Positions 61,956 to 64,000 of a DNA stretch of 64,000 nt are shown here, one piece after another. The DNA lies in contig NZ_CP014224.1 of assembly GCF_001697185.1 (NCBI RefSeq), positions 620,001-684,000 on the forward strand. Direction: 5' to 3'. The stretch comes from Wenyingzhuangia fucanilytica (GTDB taxonomy: Bacteria > Bacteroidota > Bacteroidia > Flavobacteriales > Flavobacteriaceae). A program made the translations under genes and the position numbers. The notes beneath the pieces were generated by a model. The model was not told the origin of the DNA and searched no databases. It saw only the letters and a list, made by a program, of their open reading frames with translations. Numbering within the stretch: the first letter of the stretch is position 1; each line of letters begins with the position of its first letter.

Positions 61956-62468
61956 ATGATGAAATTAGTTTTGTTAGGGTATATGGGCTGTGGTAAATCG
62001 GCTATTTCAAATGCATTGAGTAACTCTTTGAATTTGAAAAGAATAGACTTAGATGACTATATAGAAGAGAAGGAAGGAAAAACAATTGCTGATATTTTTA
62101 CAGAGCGTGGTGAAATTTATTTTAGAAAATTAGAAACAGCTTGTTTACAAGAGTTATTAGATAGTAATGAAGAATTTATTCTTTCTCTAGGAGGTGGAAC
62201 TCCATGTTTTGGAAACAATATGGAAATCATCAATCAAAAATCTACCTCTGTTTATTTAAGCGCAAATATTCCAACATTAGTAATAAGATTGTTACCAGAA
62301 AAAGCCAAAAGACCTTTAATTGCTAGAATTGAAGATGAAGAATTAGCAGAGTTTATTGGTAAACACTTGTTTGAAAGACGTCATTATTATTTACAAGCAA
62401 AAATTGCAGTATCTGTAGATAATAAGCCTGTTCAAATTATTGCGGATGAAATAGCTATGGCTTTATAA
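61956..62468 (+). CDS. aroK: Shikimate kinase
   Basis: About 170 residues from ATG 61956 (a second ATG at 61959 is equally good); a longer frame from 61929 is unlikely. P-loop GYMGCGKSAIS, shikimate-binding IDLDDYIEE and FTERGEIYFRKLE, then SLGGGTPCF and the lid RPLIAR. Phosphorylates shikimate at the 3-OH in aromatic amino-acid synthesis. Divergent from tRNA-Lys and convergent with the next gene (1-bp gap). Confidence 0.95.
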   Translation: MMKLVLLGYMGCGKSAISNALSNSLNLKRIDLDDYIEEKEGKTIADIFTERGEIYFRKLETACLQELLDSNEEFILSLGGGTPCFGNNMEIINQKSTSVYLSANIPTLVIRLLPEKAKRPLIARIEDEELAEFIGKHLFERRHYYLQAKIAVSVDNKPVQIIADEIAMAL

Positions 62469-62469
62469 A

Positions 62470-62970
62470 TTAACACAAATAAGCCACAGACTCTTTTTCA
62501 TTACTAAAATCAACTTTAATAGTTTCTTGTAAAGAAGTAGATAAAGAAATTCCTTTAAAATCTGCTTTTACAGGATATTCTTTGTGATTACGGTTAACCA
62601 AAACAGCTGTTCTAAAAGAGGCTAAAGGTACTTCTAAAAAATGTTTAACTCCATAAATTAAAGTCTTACCAGAATTTAAAACATCATCAATTAAAACTAC
62701 ATGTTTATTGGTGTATTCTTCTTTAGAGATACTTGTTGTTATGGGAGCTAAAAGATCTTTTTTATCTAAAATAACTTCGCACAAAGTAATATTTAATTCA
62801 GAAATTTGTTCTAAATGGTTTTTAATGTGTTGTGCAAAAACAAATCCATTCCCATTAATCCCAGCCAAGATAATTTCATCAACATCACAGTGACTTTCTA
62901 AAATTTGAAAAGCAATTCTTCTTGTTTTTTGAGTAATTTCTAGATGATTTAAAATAATAGACTTGTTCAT
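62470..62970 (-). CDS. Phosphoribosyltransferase-fold protein (PyrR-like)
   Basis: A 166-residue type I phosphoribosyltransferase with the PRPP loop VVLIDDVLNSGKTLIYGV and the N-terminal TRRIAFQILE and IILAGINGNGFVFA strands. It resembles PyrR, the pyrimidine regulator/uracil phosphoribosyltransferase, but flavobacterial members are usually annotated only as phosphoribosyltransferase. It lies 12 bp after the Hsp15-like gene in the same direction. Confidence 0.85.
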   Translation of the reverse strand: MNKSIILNHLEITQKTRRIAFQILESHCDVDEIILAGINGNGFVFAQHIKNHLEQISELNITLCEVILDKKDLLAPITTSISKEEYTNKHVVLIDDVLNSGKTLIYGVKHFLEVPLASFRTAVLVNRNHKEYPVKADFKGISLSTSLQETIKVDFSNEKESVAYLC

Positions 62971-62982
62971 GTAATAATGAAT

Positions 62983-63369
62983 TTAATTTTCTGATTCAAA
63001 GTTATTGTTTTCTTGGTATTCATCTATATCTCTTCGATCTTTTTTACTAGGTCTACCAGCACCTTTTTGGCGGTAATAATCTTTAGAGTATTTTAAAAGA
63101 TCTAAATGATCAAAAGCTTCTTTTGGAGTGGTGTCTTTTCTGTATAAATCTACCAATTTAGCCCCAACTCTGTTAAGTGGAATATCTAAAACTTCTAACT
63201 GATAATTGATTTGGTTTTTGCGAACAATTAATTTTTCACCAATATACACCTCTTTAGAAGGTTTGGCATTAACATTGTTAATCTTAATATGACCTTTTTT
63301 ACATGCCTCAGTTGCTAAAGATCGAGTCTTAAACATTCTAATGGTCCATAAATATTTGTCAATTCGCAT
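62983..63369 (-). CDS. S4-domain RNA-binding protein (Hsp15/HslR-like)
   Basis: A 128-residue protein starting MRIDKYLWTIRMFKTRSLAT, the S4 RNA-binding motif, followed by GHIKINNVNAKPSKEVYIGE and a basic tail (GAGRPSKKDRRDIDEY) like Hsp15, which binds free 50S subunits carrying nascent chains. Pairs with the phosphoribosyltransferase gene. Confidence 0.9.
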   Translation of the reverse strand: MRIDKYLWTIRMFKTRSLATEACKKGHIKINNVNAKPSKEVYIGEKLIVRKNQINYQLEVLDIPLNRVGAKLVDLYRKDTTPKEAFDHLDLLKYSKDYYRQKGAGRPSKKDRRDIDEYQENNNFESEN

Positions 63370-63440
63370 GCGTTATTTTTGTTTGTTTCTTTCTGCTAAG
63401 ATATGAAAATTGTAAATTGCGAGTTCTAAAACGTTCAATA

Positions 63441-64000
63441 ATGAATTTTAAAAAAATATGTTTAGCCCTAGTGGCATCAATTATATTCAGTTGTACTCCT
63501 GATACAATAGAAACATTTGACCATGCGGCACAGTATGTAACAGAAAAACCTATTGTGGATGAGTATTTGGCAACGCATTATTTTGATGATGTTGATAAAG
63601 AAATTAAAGAGATAGATGCAAACCAAACAGCTTTGATAAACGATGCTAACCTGCAAGCTTTGTCTACCAACTATAATGATGTTGATTATGTAATGTACTC
63701 ATATGTATATGAACAAGGACAAAATGAGGATGTAAGAGATCAAAATGGTAACCCTAGAGGTGAAGATGCCGTAGTTAGAGATGTAGTAGGTAGCCCTGAT
63801 AGAGATGACTTAGTAAATGTAGCCTATAAAGTATTTTCATTAGATGGAGAAGTTTATGAAGAAAGTAAAAGAAGTGATGGATTCTTATATTTAGATTCTT
63901 TAATTGAAGGATGGAGAATAGGAATGGCTGTTTTTAGAGGTGGTTATTCTAATGAGGATGACTCTGAAGTGTATAGAGAATACACAGAAACAGGAAAAGG
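63441..64000 (+). CDS. FKBP-type peptidyl-prolyl isomerase lipoprotein (3' end cut by window)
   Basis: The frame is open from ATG 63441 to the right edge (186 codons), so the gene is incomplete. Lipobox IIFSC gives an acylated Cys18. After a linker region, VNVAYKVFSLDGEVYEESKR and LIEGWRIGMAVFRGG match the FKBP fold (hYxxxLxDGxxFdss and vIxGwxxgl). It probably acts as a periplasmic or outer-membrane folding helper, as in the GldI-like group of flavobacteria, though GldI identity is not shown. Confidence 0.8.
   Translation, partial: MNFKKICLALVASIIFSCTPDTIETFDHAAQYVTEKPIVDEYLATHYFDDVDKEIKEIDANQTALINDANLQALSTNYNDVDYVMYSYVYEQGQNEDVRDQNGNPRGEDAVVRDVVGSPDRDDLVNVAYKVFSLDGEVYEESKRSDGFLYLDSLIEGWRIGMAVFRGGYSNEDDSEVYREYTETGK

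Overview
The window looks like chromosome of a marine flavobacterium (Bacteroidota, Flavobacteriaceae). The DNA is AT-rich, and the clearest promoter (before the S6 gene) has the Bacteroidota form TTG-N19-TAnnTTTG. There is a SusC/SusD pair, a hybrid two-component regulator, type IX secretion (T9SS) C-terminal sorting domains, many lipoproteins and sulfatases. I cannot name the genus from the sequence alone.

Left housekeeping block (1-24775): a glycosyltransferase cut by the window edge and a flippase-like membrane protein; rpsA (S1); an N-acetylglucosamine kinase-like gene; a minus-strand run of porin-like gene, rsmE and murF; a surface-polysaccharide cluster (DUF4834, YfhO, two GT4 enzymes, wecB, Wzx-like flippase); rpsF-rpsR-rplI; a DUF6495-like gene preceded by a heptamer tandem repeat; trmH; three lipoproteins (YHYH, MORN-like, SCO1-like); and a minus-strand run of tsaE, alanine dehydrogenase-like, DUF4258-like, aldose-1-epimerase-like and a small membrane protein, with tRNA-Leu(GAG) upstream.

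Accessory block (about 24.8-61.7 kb): a large polysaccharide utilization locus (PUL) lying between tRNA-Leu and tRNA-Lys. It holds two tandem SGNH esterases, a five-bladed-propeller glycosidase candidate, an S1 sulfatase, an HTCS regulator, a 971-residue propeller-plus-barrel enzyme that I tentatively compare with GH150 lambda-carrageenases, three small secreted proteins with carbohydrate-binding-like modules (two with T9SS tails), a decayed IS3 element, then on the minus strand a GH2, two GH116-type enzymes, a second S1 sulfatase and an RbsD/FucU-like lipoprotein, and finally SusC, SusD, a surface glycan-binding protein and a GH105-type hydrolase. The gene set fits a sulfated, probably galactose-containing algal polysaccharide carrying ester groups. 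The substrate is inferred. Two near-identical 31-bp direct-repeat sites, 25/31 identical with a 21-bp period, sit upstream of two transcription units on opposite strands and are good candidates for the HTCS operator. Several intergenic stretches carry decayed coding sequence, so the locus appears to have been reshuffled.

Right housekeeping block (61.8-64.0 kb): tRNA-Lys(TTT), with its 3' end repeated 93 bp away; shikimate kinase; a PyrR-like phosphoribosyltransferase; an Hsp15-like S4 protein; and an FKBP-type lipoprotein cut by the right edge. No rRNA, CRISPR array, phage or integrase gene was seen.
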